Origin: DATLSM01 sp035534175
GTDB lineage: Bacteria; Actinomycetota; Thermoleophilia; Solirubrobacterales; 70-9
DNA length: 27,807 bases
Direction: 5' to 3'
Assembly: GCA_035534175.1 (NCBI GenBank)
Contig: DATLSM010000082.1
Coordinates: forward strand, 1-27,807
Below, piece by piece: positions 1 to 8,244 of the stretch (positions are counted from its first letter, which is position 1; the number at the start of each line of letters is the position of its first letter). Below the pieces are notes generated by a model. The model ran no database searches and was not told where the DNA came from. It saw nothing but the letters and a program-made list of their open reading frames with translations. Position numbers and translations under genes: made by a program.

Positions 1-2
1 GG

Positions 3-146
3 CGGTGCCTGCCATTCGGGGTGAGCGGGGCGTTACGGTGCTGCATCCGGGTCCTCCTTGAGGTCTTGGGCGTCAACACCCACAGCCTCTCGGTGGGCCC
101 GGACCTACTTCACGGCGTTCGGAACGTGGTGAGGCACGTCATCTAG
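3..146 (+). CDS. possible 3' end of an unknown gene (partial)
   Basis: An open frame runs from the window edge to a TAG at 144-146 on the plus strand, convergent with gltX and overlapping its stop by 2-3 nt. The last ~30 codons read plausibly as protein (…LLEVLGVNTHSLSVGPDLL…). The first ~15 codons of this frame look unnatural (Cys/Arg-rich), while the +1-shifted frame over 2-60 reads more naturally before hitting TGA at 58. This could be a frameshift, a sequencing error or simply chance. I do not recognise the family. Confidence 0.25.
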   Translation, partial: RCLPFGVSGALRCCIRVLLEVLGVNTHSLSVGPDLLHGVRNVVRHVI

Positions 147-1519
147 CGCGGGATTCCGGCGCCGAGGCGCTGGAGCGCGGAGTCCATCCGGGCCAATGAT
201 TCAGACCTGCCCAGCGCCGCCAGCGACTCGAAGATTCCCGGCGAGACGGTGGTGCCGGTGATCGCCACGCGGATCGGCTGGTAGAGCTTGCCGGGCTTGA
301 CGCCGAGACGGTCGGCAATCGGCCCCAGCGCCGCCTCCACTTCTCCTGGGCCGAAGCCCTCGCTGGCAGCGAGGGCTTCGCGCGCTGCGGTGAGAAGAGA
401 CCCGGCGCCCTCCTTCATCACCGTGACCCAGGCCTCGGGGTCGTCGACCGGCGGCTCGAAGAGGAAGCGGATCAGTGGCCAAACCTCGGCCAGAGTCTGC
501 GCTTTGTCCTGGGCGATCTCGCAGCCTGCGCGCAGGCGCTGGTCGGGCTCGCGGCCGAGGTGGCGGGCGACGCAGTCGACGTAGTCCTCCAGCGGCATCT
601 CCCGCATGAAACGCCCGTTGATCCAGCGCAGCTTGCGCTCGTCGAAGATCGCCGCCGACCTTCCCACCTCCTGCACCCGAAATCGCTCGATCAGCTCCTC
701 GGTCGACATCAGCGTCGTGTCGTCGTCGGTGCCCCAGCCCAGCAGGGCCAGGTAGTTCCTGACCGCCGCCGGCAGGTAGCCGGCGTCGCGCAGCTCCTGC
801 GCCGAGGCGCCGCCGTGGCGCTTGGAGAGCTTCTTTCCATCCGGGCCGTGCAGCAGCGGCAGGTGGGCGTAGCGGGGGGGCTCACGGCCCAGGGCGCGCA
901 GGACCAGAAGCTGCTTGGGAGTGTTGGAGAGATGGTCATCTCCGCGCACCACGTCGGTGATCCCCATCTCCGTGTCGTCGACGGCGACCGCGAAGTTGTA
1001 GAGGACCGAGCCGTCACCGCGGGCGATGACGAAGTCGTCGTAGCTGCGGTTGGGAAAGGCGACCGGGCCCCGGATCAGGTCATCGACCACCGTCTCCCCC
1101 TCGTCGGGGACCCGCAGGCGCACGGCGGCGCCGGGCTCCTCGGTCGGCTCCCCGCGGTAGCCGCGATCCACCCCGTGCTCGGACTTCCAGGCCTCGACCT
1201 CCCTGGCGCCGGCCGAGTCGCGGTAGGCGGCGCCGGAATCCAGGAGGCTGCGCAGGGCCGTCTGGTGGACGGCGCTGCGCGAGGCCTGTGAGATCGGGCC
1301 CTCATCCCAGTCCAGCCCGAGCCACTGCAGCGCGTCGAGGATCTGCTCGACGTTCTCCTGGGTCGAGCGCTCTCGGTCGGTGTCCTCTATCCGCAGCACC
1401 AGCTGGCCGCCGCCGTGGCGGGCCGCCAACCAGTTGTAGAGCGCGGTCCGCGCCCCGCCGATGTGCAGCGCACCCGTCGGCGAAGGGGCAAACCTGAGTC
1501 GAAGGTCCTTGTCTGCCAT
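143..1519 (-). CDS. gltX: glutamyl-tRNA synthetase
   Basis: Class I aminoacyl-tRNA synthetase that charges tRNA-Glu with glutamate in the cytoplasm. The HIGH-type motif appears as PTGALHIGG at residues ~14-22 and the KMSKS-type motif as KKLSKRHG at ~229-236. The glutamate-binding LRIEDTD segment lies between them. The length of 458 residues is normal for bacterial GluRS. I chose the ATG at 1519 (MADKDLRLRFAPSPTG) because family proteins begin just before the FAPSPTG strand; an upstream in-frame start at 1582 would add 21 residues that overlap the preceding gene. It starts 8 nt after the stop of the small unknown gene at 1528-1839, so the two are probably co-transcribed. Discriminating versus non-discriminating specificity cannot be told from what is visible. 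Confidence 0.96.
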   Translation of the reverse strand: MADKDLRLRFAPSPTGALHIGGARTALYNWLAARHGGGQLVLRIEDTDRERSTQENVEQILDALQWLGLDWDEGPISQASRSAVHQTALRSLLDSGAAYRDSAGAREVEAWKSEHGVDRGYRGEPTEEPGAAVRLRVPDEGETVVDDLIRGPVAFPNRSYDDFVIARGDGSVLYNFAVAVDDTEMGITDVVRGDDHLSNTPKQLLVLRALGREPPRYAHLPLLHGPDGKKLSKRHGGASAQELRDAGYLPAAVRNYLALLGWGTDDDTTLMSTEELIERFRVQEVGRSAAIFDERKLRWINGRFMREMPLEDYVDCVARHLGREPDQRLRAGCEIAQDKAQTLAEVWPLIRFLFEPPVDDPEAWVTVMKEGAGSLLTAAREALAASEGFGPGEVEAALGPIADRLGVKPGKLYQPIRVAITGTTVSPGIFESLAALGRSESLARMDSALQRLGAGIPR

Positions 1520-1527
1520 GCAGATCG

Positions 1528-1839
1528 TCAGCTTCGCAACTCGTGCTGGAGCCCCTCCAGGCAGTAGGCCAGAAGCAGGCACAGGCCATTCTCCTCGACG
1601 TTGTATTTGCGCTTCGCGTCGGCGGCGCTGCCCAGGCGTTGAAAGAACACCAGCATCGCCGACCGATCGTCATCGAGATACAGGCTCTGGTCTATTTCGG
1701 GCTCCTTGTCGTGAATCCAGAGGAAGAGGTCGCCGTTTTCGATCTGCTCGTGCAACTCGCCGACCGGGTGCGAAGCGCCCCGATCGATAGCCGCGATCAG
1801 CTGTACCGCCAACATCGAGTAGCGCAGTTGTCCGTCCAT
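1528..1839 (-). CDS. small unknown protein upstream of gltX
   Basis: A 103-residue hydrophilic, acidic protein I do not recognise. It has no signal peptide or membrane segment. The sequence looks like a compact globular alpha-rich domain (…LFLWIHDKEPEIDQSLYLDDD… then a mostly helical C-terminus). The ATG at 1839 has a good Shine-Dalgarno, GAGGAG, about 10 nt upstream on the minus strand, which supports a real gene. Its stop is 8 nt before gltX, so both likely form an operon transcribed away from nfo. No function is proposed. Confidence 0.65.
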   Translation of the reverse strand: MDGQLRYSMLAVQLIAAIDRGASHPVGELHEQIENGDLFLWIHDKEPEIDQSLYLDDDRSAMLVFFQRLGSAADAKRKYNVEENGLCLLLAYCLEGLQHELRS

Positions 1840-1915
1840 TCAGTCAAATCTCCTCTCGGTAGACCCAGCATTTAACCCGGCTCCCTCGGACGACCCGGCG
1901 CCCAGGCGCTCGCTC

Positions 1916-1921
1916 TAGGAT
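1916..1921 (+). promoter_or_regulatory. -10-like hexamer of nfo, possibly leaderless
   Basis: TAGGAT lies 9 nt upstream of the nfo ATG at 1931, which would put the transcription start on or very near the start codon. No convincing -35 element is seen. The GGA inside the hexamer could alternatively serve as a weak ribosome-binding site. Confidence 0.3.
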
Positions 1922-1930
1922 GGCGCGCCT

Positions 1931-2791
1931 ATGCTGATCGGTGCCCACGTTTCCACCGCTGGCGGGCTGCACACGGCGATCGAGCGCGGGGTCGAGCGCG
2001 ACTGCAACTCGATCCAGATCTTCCACCAAAGCCCGCGGATGTGGCGGCCGACCAAGTACGGGCCCGACGACTTTGCCGCCTTTCGCGAGGCGATGGACAG
2101 ATCGCCGGTGGAGGCGGTGGTGATCCACGCCGTCTACCTGATCAATTGCGCCACCAAGGACAGGGAGCTGCGGCAAAAGTCCCTGACCTCGCTCACCCAC
2201 GCGCTGCGGATCGGCGAGGCGATCGGCTCCCGCGGCGTCGTCCTGCATCCCGGCGCGCAGAAAGGCGAGCCGCTGGGCCCCTCGATGAAGAGGGCCGCGA
2301 AGGTGATCGCCGCGGCGCTGGCCGAGAGCGAGGAGTGCCCGCTGCTACTGGAGCAGACCGCCGGGCACAAGGGGCTGCTGGGGCGTGATTTCGACCAGAC
2401 CGCCGAGCTGATCGAGCTGGCCGGCGGGGCCCAGCGCCTGGGCCTTTGCCTCGACTCCTGCCATCTCTTTGTCCAGGGTTATGACATCACCGACGAGGCG
2501 CACCTCGCCGCGGTGCTCGACGAGGCCGAGGAGAAGGTCGGCCTGGAGCGTCTTGGCTGCGTCCATGTCAACGACGCCGCCGCCCCGCTCGGCTCCTGCC
2601 GCGACCGACACGCCAACATCGGCGAGGGCGAGATGGGACGACGGGGTCTTGCCGCCTTCCTCTCCGAGCCCCGTTTCGAGGGGTTGCCGGCAACCCTGGA
2701 GACGCCGGGGCCGCAGCGTAAGGGAACGGACGCAAAGGAAGTCCAGGCTGCCAAGCGCCTGCGGCGCGATGGACTCAAGCGGCGCGGGTGA
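1931..2791 (+). CDS. nfo: endonuclease IV (apurinic/apyrimidinic endonuclease)
   Basis: Zinc-dependent TIM-barrel nuclease of base excision repair that incises the phosphodiester bond 5' to abasic sites. The 286-residue length is normal. It starts with the family strand LIGAHVSTAGGL. The metal ligands expected for E. coli Nfo are visible in order: His in VVLHPGA, Glu in LLLEQTAGHKG, Asp and His in GLCLDSCHLF, His in VHVND, Asp and His in DRHANIGEGEMG, and Glu in TLETPGP. The gene stands alone on the plus strand, divergent from the small gene/gltX pair and convergent with the acyl-CoA dehydrogenase gene (52 nt between the stops, with nothing evident in that gap). Confidence 0.95.
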   Translation: MLIGAHVSTAGGLHTAIERGVERDCNSIQIFHQSPRMWRPTKYGPDDFAAFREAMDRSPVEAVVIHAVYLINCATKDRELRQKSLTSLTHALRIGEAIGSRGVVLHPGAQKGEPLGPSMKRAAKVIAAALAESEECPLLLEQTAGHKGLLGRDFDQTAELIELAGGAQRLGLCLDSCHLFVQGYDITDEAHLAAVLDEAEEKVGLERLGCVHVNDAAAPLGSCRDRHANIGEGEMGRRGLAAFLSEPRFEGLPATLETPGPQRKGTDAKEVQAAKRLRRDGLKRRG

Positions 2792-2843
2792 AGGCGGCGA
2801 GTGCCAGCCGCAGGACGGCCCCAGCGACTCCCGTCGTCAGCTT

Positions 2844-4139
2844 CTATTTGACGTGGACGCCTGAGATGGCGCGCGAGATAACCAGGCGCTGAATCTCGGA
2901 GGTGCCCTCGAAGATCGTGTAGATCTTGGCGTCGCGGTGCATCCGCTCGACCGGGTACTCCCGCGTGTAGCCGTTGCCGCCGAGGATCTGAATCGCCCGC
3001 TCGGTCGCCCAGACGGCGACCTCGCCGGCCTTCAGCTTGGACATCGAGCCCTCGGCATTCTCGAACGTCTGACCCGACCGGCCCATCCAGGCGGCGCGCC
3101 AGACCAGCAGCCGTGCAGCGTCGATCTCAAGCTTCATGTCGGCCAGGGTGAAGGCGATCGATTGGTTCTCGACGATCGCCCGACCGAACTGGCGCCGCTC
3201 CTTGGCGTACCCCAGCGCGTACTCATAGGCGGCGCGGGCGATGCCCAGAGCCTGAGCGCCAACCGTCGGCCTGCTGGCCTCGAAGGTCTGCATCGCCGCC
3301 TGCGAATTCCCCTTCTTGCCCTCGCGCACGCGGGCCAGCCGTTCGTCGAGCTTCTCCTTGCCGCCCAGCAGGCAGGAGCCGGGAACTCGGCACTCGTCGA
3401 GGTGGAGGTCGGCGGTATGGGAGGCCCGCAGGCCGTGCTTCTTCACCTTGGCACCCTGCTCGCATCCCTTCGTCCCCGGCGGGATGACGAAGGCGGCGTG
3501 GCCGCGGGCGCCGAGCTCGCGGTCAACCGAGGCGATCACCACGTGAACGTTGGCGATGCCCCCGTTGGTCGCCCAGGCCTTCTGCCCGTTGATCACCCAC
3601 TCGTCCTTCGCCTTGTCGTACTTGGCGTTGGTGCGGATCGCCGAGACGTCGGAGCCGGCATCGGGCTCGGAGGCGCAGAAGGCGCCGAGCTTGACGTCCT
3701 CGGGCGTGCCGAAGCACTGGGGAATCCATTCACCCATCTGCTCCGGAGTTCCCTGGCCGAAGATCGCGGCGACGGCCAGGGAGGTGCCCATGATCGCCAT
3801 GCCAATGCCGGCGTCTCCCCAAAACAGCTCCTCGTTGGCGATCGGCAGCGTCAGGCCGGTTTCATCAGCCCAGAATTGGGCTAGCGCTTCAAATCCGTAG
3901 AGGCCGATCTTGGCGGCCTCCTGAATCACCGGCCAAGGGGTCTCCTCGCGCTCGTCCCACTCGGCGGCGGCGGGTCTGACCACGCTCTCGGCGAAGCCGT
4001 GCACCCACTCTTTGATGTCCTTCTGATCCTGGTTCAGCTCAAGGGTGAACCGGGGATCACCCTCCGCCGGGGGCGCGCCCTCACCCGTCACTTCAGCCAG
4101 CACCCGTTCTGCTTCAGCCACCGTCGCCGTATCGGTCAT
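2844..4139 (-). CDS. acyl-CoA dehydrogenase
   Basis: FAD-dependent oxidation of an acyl-CoA to the trans-2-enoyl-CoA, passing electrons to ETF. The 431-residue protein shows an N-terminal helical domain, the middle beta domain (GAFCASEPDAGSDVSAI, then INGQKAWATNGG) and the C-terminal helical domain ending in the FEGTSEIQ motif. The Glu of FEGTSEIQ (~residue 411) is the expected catalytic base. There is a ~20-residue Lys/Arg-rich segment (around LARVREGKKGNSQ) between the beta and C-terminal domains, which may be subgroup-specific. The substrate chain length cannot be read from sequence. The start is the ATG at 4139; an in-frame GTG 6 nt upstream is the alternative. There is no clear Shine-Dalgarno, but a promoter-like element ends 8 nt upstream. 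Confidence 0.93.
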   Translation of the reverse strand: MTDTATVAEAERVLAEVTGEGAPPAEGDPRFTLELNQDQKDIKEWVHGFAESVVRPAAAEWDEREETPWPVIQEAAKIGLYGFEALAQFWADETGLTLPIANEELFWGDAGIGMAIMGTSLAVAAIFGQGTPEQMGEWIPQCFGTPEDVKLGAFCASEPDAGSDVSAIRTNAKYDKAKDEWVINGQKAWATNGGIANVHVVIASVDRELGARGHAAFVIPPGTKGCEQGAKVKKHGLRASHTADLHLDECRVPGSCLLGGKEKLDERLARVREGKKGNSQAAMQTFEASRPTVGAQALGIARAAYEYALGYAKERRQFGRAIVENQSIAFTLADMKLEIDAARLLVWRAAWMGRSGQTFENAEGSMSKLKAGEVAVWATERAIQILGGNGYTREYPVERMHRDAKIYTIFEGTSEIQRLVISRAISGVHVK

Positions 4140-4147
4140 CAGCACCG

Positions 4148-4176
4148 ATACTACACGAAACGATGTCGTTGTTCAG
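4148..4176 (-). promoter_or_regulatory. candidate promoter of the acyl-CoA dehydrogenase gene
   Basis: On the minus strand CTGAAC (4171-4176), a 17-nt spacer and TAGTAT (4148-4153) precede the ATG at 4139 by 8 nt. The -10 is good and the -35 weak. The geometry fits a leaderless transcript, and no Shine-Dalgarno is present to compete with that reading. Confidence 0.4.
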
Positions 4177-4192
4177 CCGGGGAGCCGAGCGG

Positions 4193-4582
4193 CTAGAGGT
4201 CGCGCAGGTCGAAGGCCCGGAGTCCCTCCAGGCCCTGATCGGTGCAGTCGAAGAAGCGGGGATTGACGCAGCCGTAGGCCGGACCGTCCCCCTCATAGGC
4301 ACGCTCGACCGAAAACTGGCAGTGGGGCAACGGCTCGCCGGTCATCTTCACCCCGCCGAAGCCGCCCGGCTGGAGCACCGCGTTCAGCGCGATGTCGGCA
4401 CCGAATACCTCCTGCATGCAGCCCACGTACTGTTCGCCGTTCAGGCTGTCAACGTAGCTGTAGAGGAAGCGGCAGCGCATCTCGACGCAACCGCGGGGCT
4501 CAACCAGCTTGTCGCAGAACGATCGGCACTGGCGGCACTCGCCCGCTCGTGCGGCCATCTCCTCTTGCTGGCGCGTGGCCAT
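4193..4582 (-). CDS. cysteine-rich unknown protein
   Basis: A 129-residue cytoplasmic-looking protein that I do not recognise. Nine cysteines stand out: C16, C19 and C23 in CRQCRSFC, then C32, C37, C55, C88, C105 and C113, with His87 next to C88. This spacing suggests a zinc- or iron-sulfur-binding fold, but no known cluster signature is complete. No signal peptide or membrane helix is visible, so disulphide-rich secretion is less likely. It lies between dnaE (42 nt upstream) and the acyl-CoA dehydrogenase gene (53 nt downstream), and has its own promoter-like element. Function is unknown; a metal-site protein is an inference from Cys content only. Confidence 0.75.
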   Translation of the reverse strand: MATRQQEEMAARAGECRQCRSFCDKLVEPRGCVEMRCRFLYSYVDSLNGEQYVGCMQEVFGADIALNAVLQPGGFGGVKMTGEPLPHCQFSVERAYEGDGPAYGCVNPRFFDCTDQGLEGLRAFDLRDL

Positions 4583-4591
4583 GGCAAGGTC

Positions 4592-4620
4592 AGTGTAGGC
4601 GGCGGGGCAGGCGGGTGGAA
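4592..4620 (-). promoter_or_regulatory. candidate promoter of the cysteine-rich gene
   Basis: Minus strand: TTCCAC (4615-4620), exactly 17 nt, then TACACT (4592-4597), 9 nt before the ATG at 4582. It would start transcription at or next to the ATG, and no ribosome-binding site is visible upstream of it. Confidence 0.4.
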
Positions 4621-4624
4621 GGGA

Positions 4625-7600
4625 TCAGGCGGCCAGCGCGTCGGGGCCGAGCATCTGGTCCAGCTCCGCCCTCAGACCCCGGGAGGGGCGCACCCGGTAG
4701 CCGTGTCCGAGTCGGATCTCCCGCGGCTCCCCCTGGGCGGTGCGAATCGCCAGGTGCACGTCCGCCTCTCCCTTGTGGTGCTCGAGAACGGTCTTCAGCT
4801 CATCGACCAGGCTGGGCGCGAAGTTGGCGGCGTCGATCGTCAGCTTCAGCGGTTGGGAGGCAGCGCTCGCCGTCCGGTTGGCCTGGGCGATCTCCTTCTC
4901 CCCGGGCTGAAAGCGCTCGGCCTCCTGCACGACGAGCTTGGTCTCGCCGCGGTCTTTGTGATCGAGCCGACCACGCACCACGACGATCGCATCCGGGGCT
5001 ATTACCGCCGCGCTATCTGCCTGGTCGGCCTTGAAAACCAACAGCTCCACCTGACCCTCGATGTCGTCCAGGGTGGCAAACATCATCTGCGAGCCGCTCT
5101 TGGTGCGAATCTTCTTGCACTCGACGACGATCCCTCCCACCGTCACCCATGACCCGTCGGCGCGGCCGCCCAACTCCGCCAGCGAGCAGTCGACCCGAGC
5201 CCTGAGGGCGTCGCGCACTTCGACCAGCGGATGGGAGGAGAGATAGGTGCCGAGCGTCTCCTTCTCCATCGCCAGCAGCTCGGCGCGGTCGAACTCCGCG
5301 GTGGGAATCGACGGACGGTGGTGAGCCTGGGAGGGCCCCGCGCCACCCGCCTCCTCGCCGAAGTCAAAGATCGAGCCCTGCCCAAGCTGCGCGTCCTCCT
5401 GCGCCTTCTGCCCCGCCGACTGCGCCGCCGGCAGGGTCTCCAGCATCCCCTTGCGGCTGGCGCCGGTCGAGTCCAGGGCGCCGCACTTGATCAGGCATTC
5501 GATCGCCCGTTTATTCACCGCGCGAGAGTCGACCCGCTCGCAGAAGTCCCAGATCGAGGCGATCGAGGCCTCCCCGCGAGCCCGCAGGATCGCCTCCACC
5601 GCCGCATGGCCGACGTTCTTGACCGCGTCAAGGCCGAAGCGGATCGCGTTCTCGTAGACGACGAAGCTGTGATCGGAGGAGTTGACATCCGGCGGCAGCA
5701 CCTCGATTCCCATCTCCTCGCAACGGTTGACGAAGAATGGAACCTTGTCCTTGGTGTTCATCACCGAGGAGATCACCGCCGCCATGTACTCCGCCGGGTA
5801 GTTGGCCTTCAGGTAGGCGGTGCGATAGGAGGTCAACCCATAGCAGGCGGCGTGGGACTTGTTGTAGGAGTAGTCGGCGGCCGCTTCGTTTAGCTTCCAG
5901 AGGTCAGCGGCGACCTTCGGAGCGGTTCCCGAGGCCTTCAAGCCGGCCATGAATTTGTCCTTCATCGTCGCCATCAGGTCGCGCTTCTTCTTCCCGATCG
6001 CCTTGCGCAGATCATCGGCCTCGGCGCCGGAGAAACCGGCCATCGCGCGGGCGATCTCCATCAACTGCTCCTGGTAGATGACGCAGCCGTGGGTCTCCTC
6101 GGTGATCGCCCGCAGTCGAGGGTCGGGGTAGCGGACCGTCGAGGGGTCGCGCTTGCCCTTGGCGTAGGCCGGAATGTAGGCCATGGCGCCCGGCCGATAG
6201 AGGGCGCCGAGAGCGACCAGGTCGGCGAACTCGGTCGGCCCGACCTTGCGCAGCGTGTCGCGCATCCCCTCGGACTCGAACTGAAAGACGCCGGTCGAGT
6301 CGCCTTCGGCCAGCATCGCGTAGGTCTTGGCGTCATCGGTGGGGATCGCCTCCATGTCGACCTCCTCGCCACGGGAGCGGCGGATGATGTCGATCGCGTC
6401 CTCGATCACATCGAGGTTGCGCAGGCCGAGGAAATCCATCTTCAGCAGGCCGATCTCCTCGATCGGGAGCATCGAGTACTGGGTGACGATCTTGTACTGA
6501 CGCTCCGGCTTGCCCGATCCATCGCCGCTGGAGGCGGGGGCGGCGCGATCCTCCGCCAGCTGCAGCGGCACGACCTCCTGCAGCGGGCGGTCAGCGATCA
6601 CCACTGCGGCGGCGTGGATCGAGTTGTTGCGGATGATCCCCTCCAGCCCCTGGGCGACCTCAATGATCCGCTTCGCGTCGGGCTCGGCGTCGTATGTCCG
6701 TTTCAACTCCTGCCCTGGACGCAGGCACTCCGCAAAGGACGGGCTGCGGCCCATGATCGGCTCCGGGATCTGCTTCGCCAGGCGGTCGCCGGTGGCGTAG
6801 TCGAAGCCCAGCACGCGGGCCGCATCGCGGGTCGCCGCCCGCGGCGCCATCTTGCCGAAGGTGATGATCTGGGCGACCGACTCGCGCCCGTACTTCTCGG
6901 CCACGTAGCGAATCACCCGCTCGCGCCCCCGGACGGAGAAATCGATGTCGATGTCCGGCATGGATTTGCGGCCGGGATTGAGAAAACGCTCGAACAGCAG
7001 GTCGTTGGCCAGCGGGTCGATGTCGGTGATCTTGAGGCAGAAGGAGACGATCGAGCCCGCGGCCGAACCGCGCCCAGGACCGACGGCGATGCCGTTTTCC
7101 TTCGCGTAGCGGACAAAGTCCCAGACGATGAGGAAGTAAGAGGAGAAGCCCATCTCCTCGATCACGCCGAGCTCAAACTCCAGCTGCTGCACCGCCTCGG
7201 CCGACGGCGGGTCACCGTAGCGGGCGCGCAGTCCCTCGTCGGCGATCCGCCGCAGCATCTCCTCCGGCTCCTCGCCATCGGCAGTCGGGTAGCGAGGCAA
7301 CAGCAGGTTGCCGAGCTCGATCTCCAGCGAGCAGCGCTCGGCGATCTCCAGCGTGTTGGGCACCGCCTCGGGCCACTCGGCGAAGGACTCGGCCATCTCC
7401 TCGTTGCTCTTGAGGAAGAACTCATTGGTGTCGAAGCTGAGCTTCGGCGCCTCGAGGGTCGACTTGGTCTGCACGCACAAAAGCGCCGCGTGGTTGTCGA
7501 AGTCCTCGCGTCGCAGATAGTGAACGTCGGCGGTGCCCACCAGGGGGCGCCCCAGCTCGCGGGCAAAATGAACGATTCCCTCGTTCGCCTTGTCCTGCTC

Positions 7601-8149
7601 GGCGATCCCGTTCTTCTGCAGCTCGAAGTAGACCTGCTCGGGGCCGAAGGCCTGGACCAGGTCGTCGAGGTGGGCGCGGGCGTCCTGGCGTCGCTCCTCG
7701 ACCAGGCGACGGCAGAAACGCGACTGAAGACAGCCGGTGAGGACGATCACACCCTCGGCGTGGGCCGCCAGGAGCGCCAAGTCCACATTGGCCTTGCCGC
7801 GCGAGAACCCCTCGAGGAACCCGGCCGATGTGAGCTTGACCAGATTGGCGAAACCGGTGTTGTTCTCGGCCAGCAGGGTGAGGTGGTTGCGCTCGTAGCG
7901 AGTCTGCTCCTTGAGCACCTGACGGTCGTCGACGAGGTAGGCCTCGAGGCCGACGATCGGTTTGATCCCCTGCTTGCGGCAGGCCTTGTAGAGGTCGATC
8001 GCACCGTTCATCACCCCGTGGTCGGTGAGGGCCAGGGCCGGCTGGCCAAGCTCCGCGGCGCGCGCCGCCATCGCTTCGATCTTGCAGGCGCCGTCGAGCA
8101 GCGAGTACTCGCTGTGGGCGTGCAGATGGACGGCGGAGGGGGCGCTCAC
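4625..8149 (-). CDS. dnaE: DNA polymerase III subunit alpha
   Basis: Replicative C-family DNA polymerase, 1174 residues, a normal DnaE length. The N-terminal PHP domain begins with HLHAHSEYSLLDG and keeps its metal-site residues (HxH, LTDHG, GLEAY, RNHLT, LTGCL, ADVHYL). The palm catalytic motif MPDIDIDF is at ~397-404 with the expected acidic residues, followed by fingers and beta-binding regions. An OB-fold (VTVGGIVVECKKIRTKSG) lies near residue 1000. The start is the GTG at 8149, directly after an in-frame TGA a few codons upstream, so no longer form is possible. The retained PHP residues fit a polymerase with intrinsic PHP exonuclease proofreading, as established for Mycobacterium tuberculosis DnaE1. 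It is the only polymerase subunit gene in the window. Confidence 0.97.
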   Translation of the reverse strand: MSAPSAVHLHAHSEYSLLDGACKIEAMAARAAELGQPALALTDHGVMNGAIDLYKACRKQGIKPIVGLEAYLVDDRQVLKEQTRYERNHLTLLAENNTGFANLVKLTSAGFLEGFSRGKANVDLALLAAHAEGVIVLTGCLQSRFCRRLVEERRQDARAHLDDLVQAFGPEQVYFELQKNGIAEQDKANEGIVHFARELGRPLVGTADVHYLRREDFDNHAALLCVQTKSTLEAPKLSFDTNEFFLKSNEEMAESFAEWPEAVPNTLEIAERCSLEIELGNLLLPRYPTADGEEPEEMLRRIADEGLRARYGDPPSAEAVQQLEFELGVIEEMGFSSYFLIVWDFVRYAKENGIAVGPGRGSAAGSIVSFCLKITDIDPLANDLLFERFLNPGRKSMPDIDIDFSVRGRERVIRYVAEKYGRESVAQIITFGKMAPRAATRDAARVLGFDYATGDRLAKQIPEPIMGRSPSFAECLRPGQELKRTYDAEPDAKRIIEVAQGLEGIIRNNSIHAAAVVIADRPLQEVVPLQLAEDRAAPASSGDGSGKPERQYKIVTQYSMLPIEEIGLLKMDFLGLRNLDVIEDAIDIIRRSRGEEVDMEAIPTDDAKTYAMLAEGDSTGVFQFESEGMRDTLRKVGPTEFADLVALGALYRPGAMAYIPAYAKGKRDPSTVRYPDPRLRAITEETHGCVIYQEQLMEIARAMAGFSGAEADDLRKAIGKKKRDLMATMKDKFMAGLKASGTAPKVAADLWKLNEAAADYSYNKSHAACYGLTSYRTAYLKANYPAEYMAAVISSVMNTKDKVPFFVNRCEEMGIEVLPPDVNSSDHSFVVYENAIRFGLDAVKNVGHAAVEAILRARGEASIASIWDFCERVDSRAVNKRAIECLIKCGALDSTGASRKGMLETLPAAQSAGQKAQEDAQLGQGSIFDFGEEAGGAGPSQAHHRPSIPTAEFDRAELLAMEKETLGTYLSSHPLVEVRDALRARVDCSLAELGGRADGSWVTVGGIVVECKKIRTKSGSQMMFATLDDIEGQVELLVFKADQADSAAVIAPDAIVVVRGRLDHKDRGETKLVVQEAERFQPGEKEIAQANRTASAASQPLKLTIDAANFAPSLVDELKTVLEHHKGEADVHLAIRTAQGEPREIRLGHGYRVRPSRGLRAELDQMLGPDALAA

Positions 8150-8244
8150 GGTCTGCGCCGATCATGCCAAGCGCAGCAGATGGCACCGGTCCTGCGCGGT
8201 CTGACTTCCCCGCTTATTCCGTGTGTATTCGGCGAGTCAGCGGC

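Noticed and set aside
8150..8244. Promoter or terminator between the Rpf-like gene and dnaE
   Set aside because: CATGAT upstream of dnaE lacks a partner -35, and no stem followed by T's was found. Nothing in this 95-nt gap is supportable.
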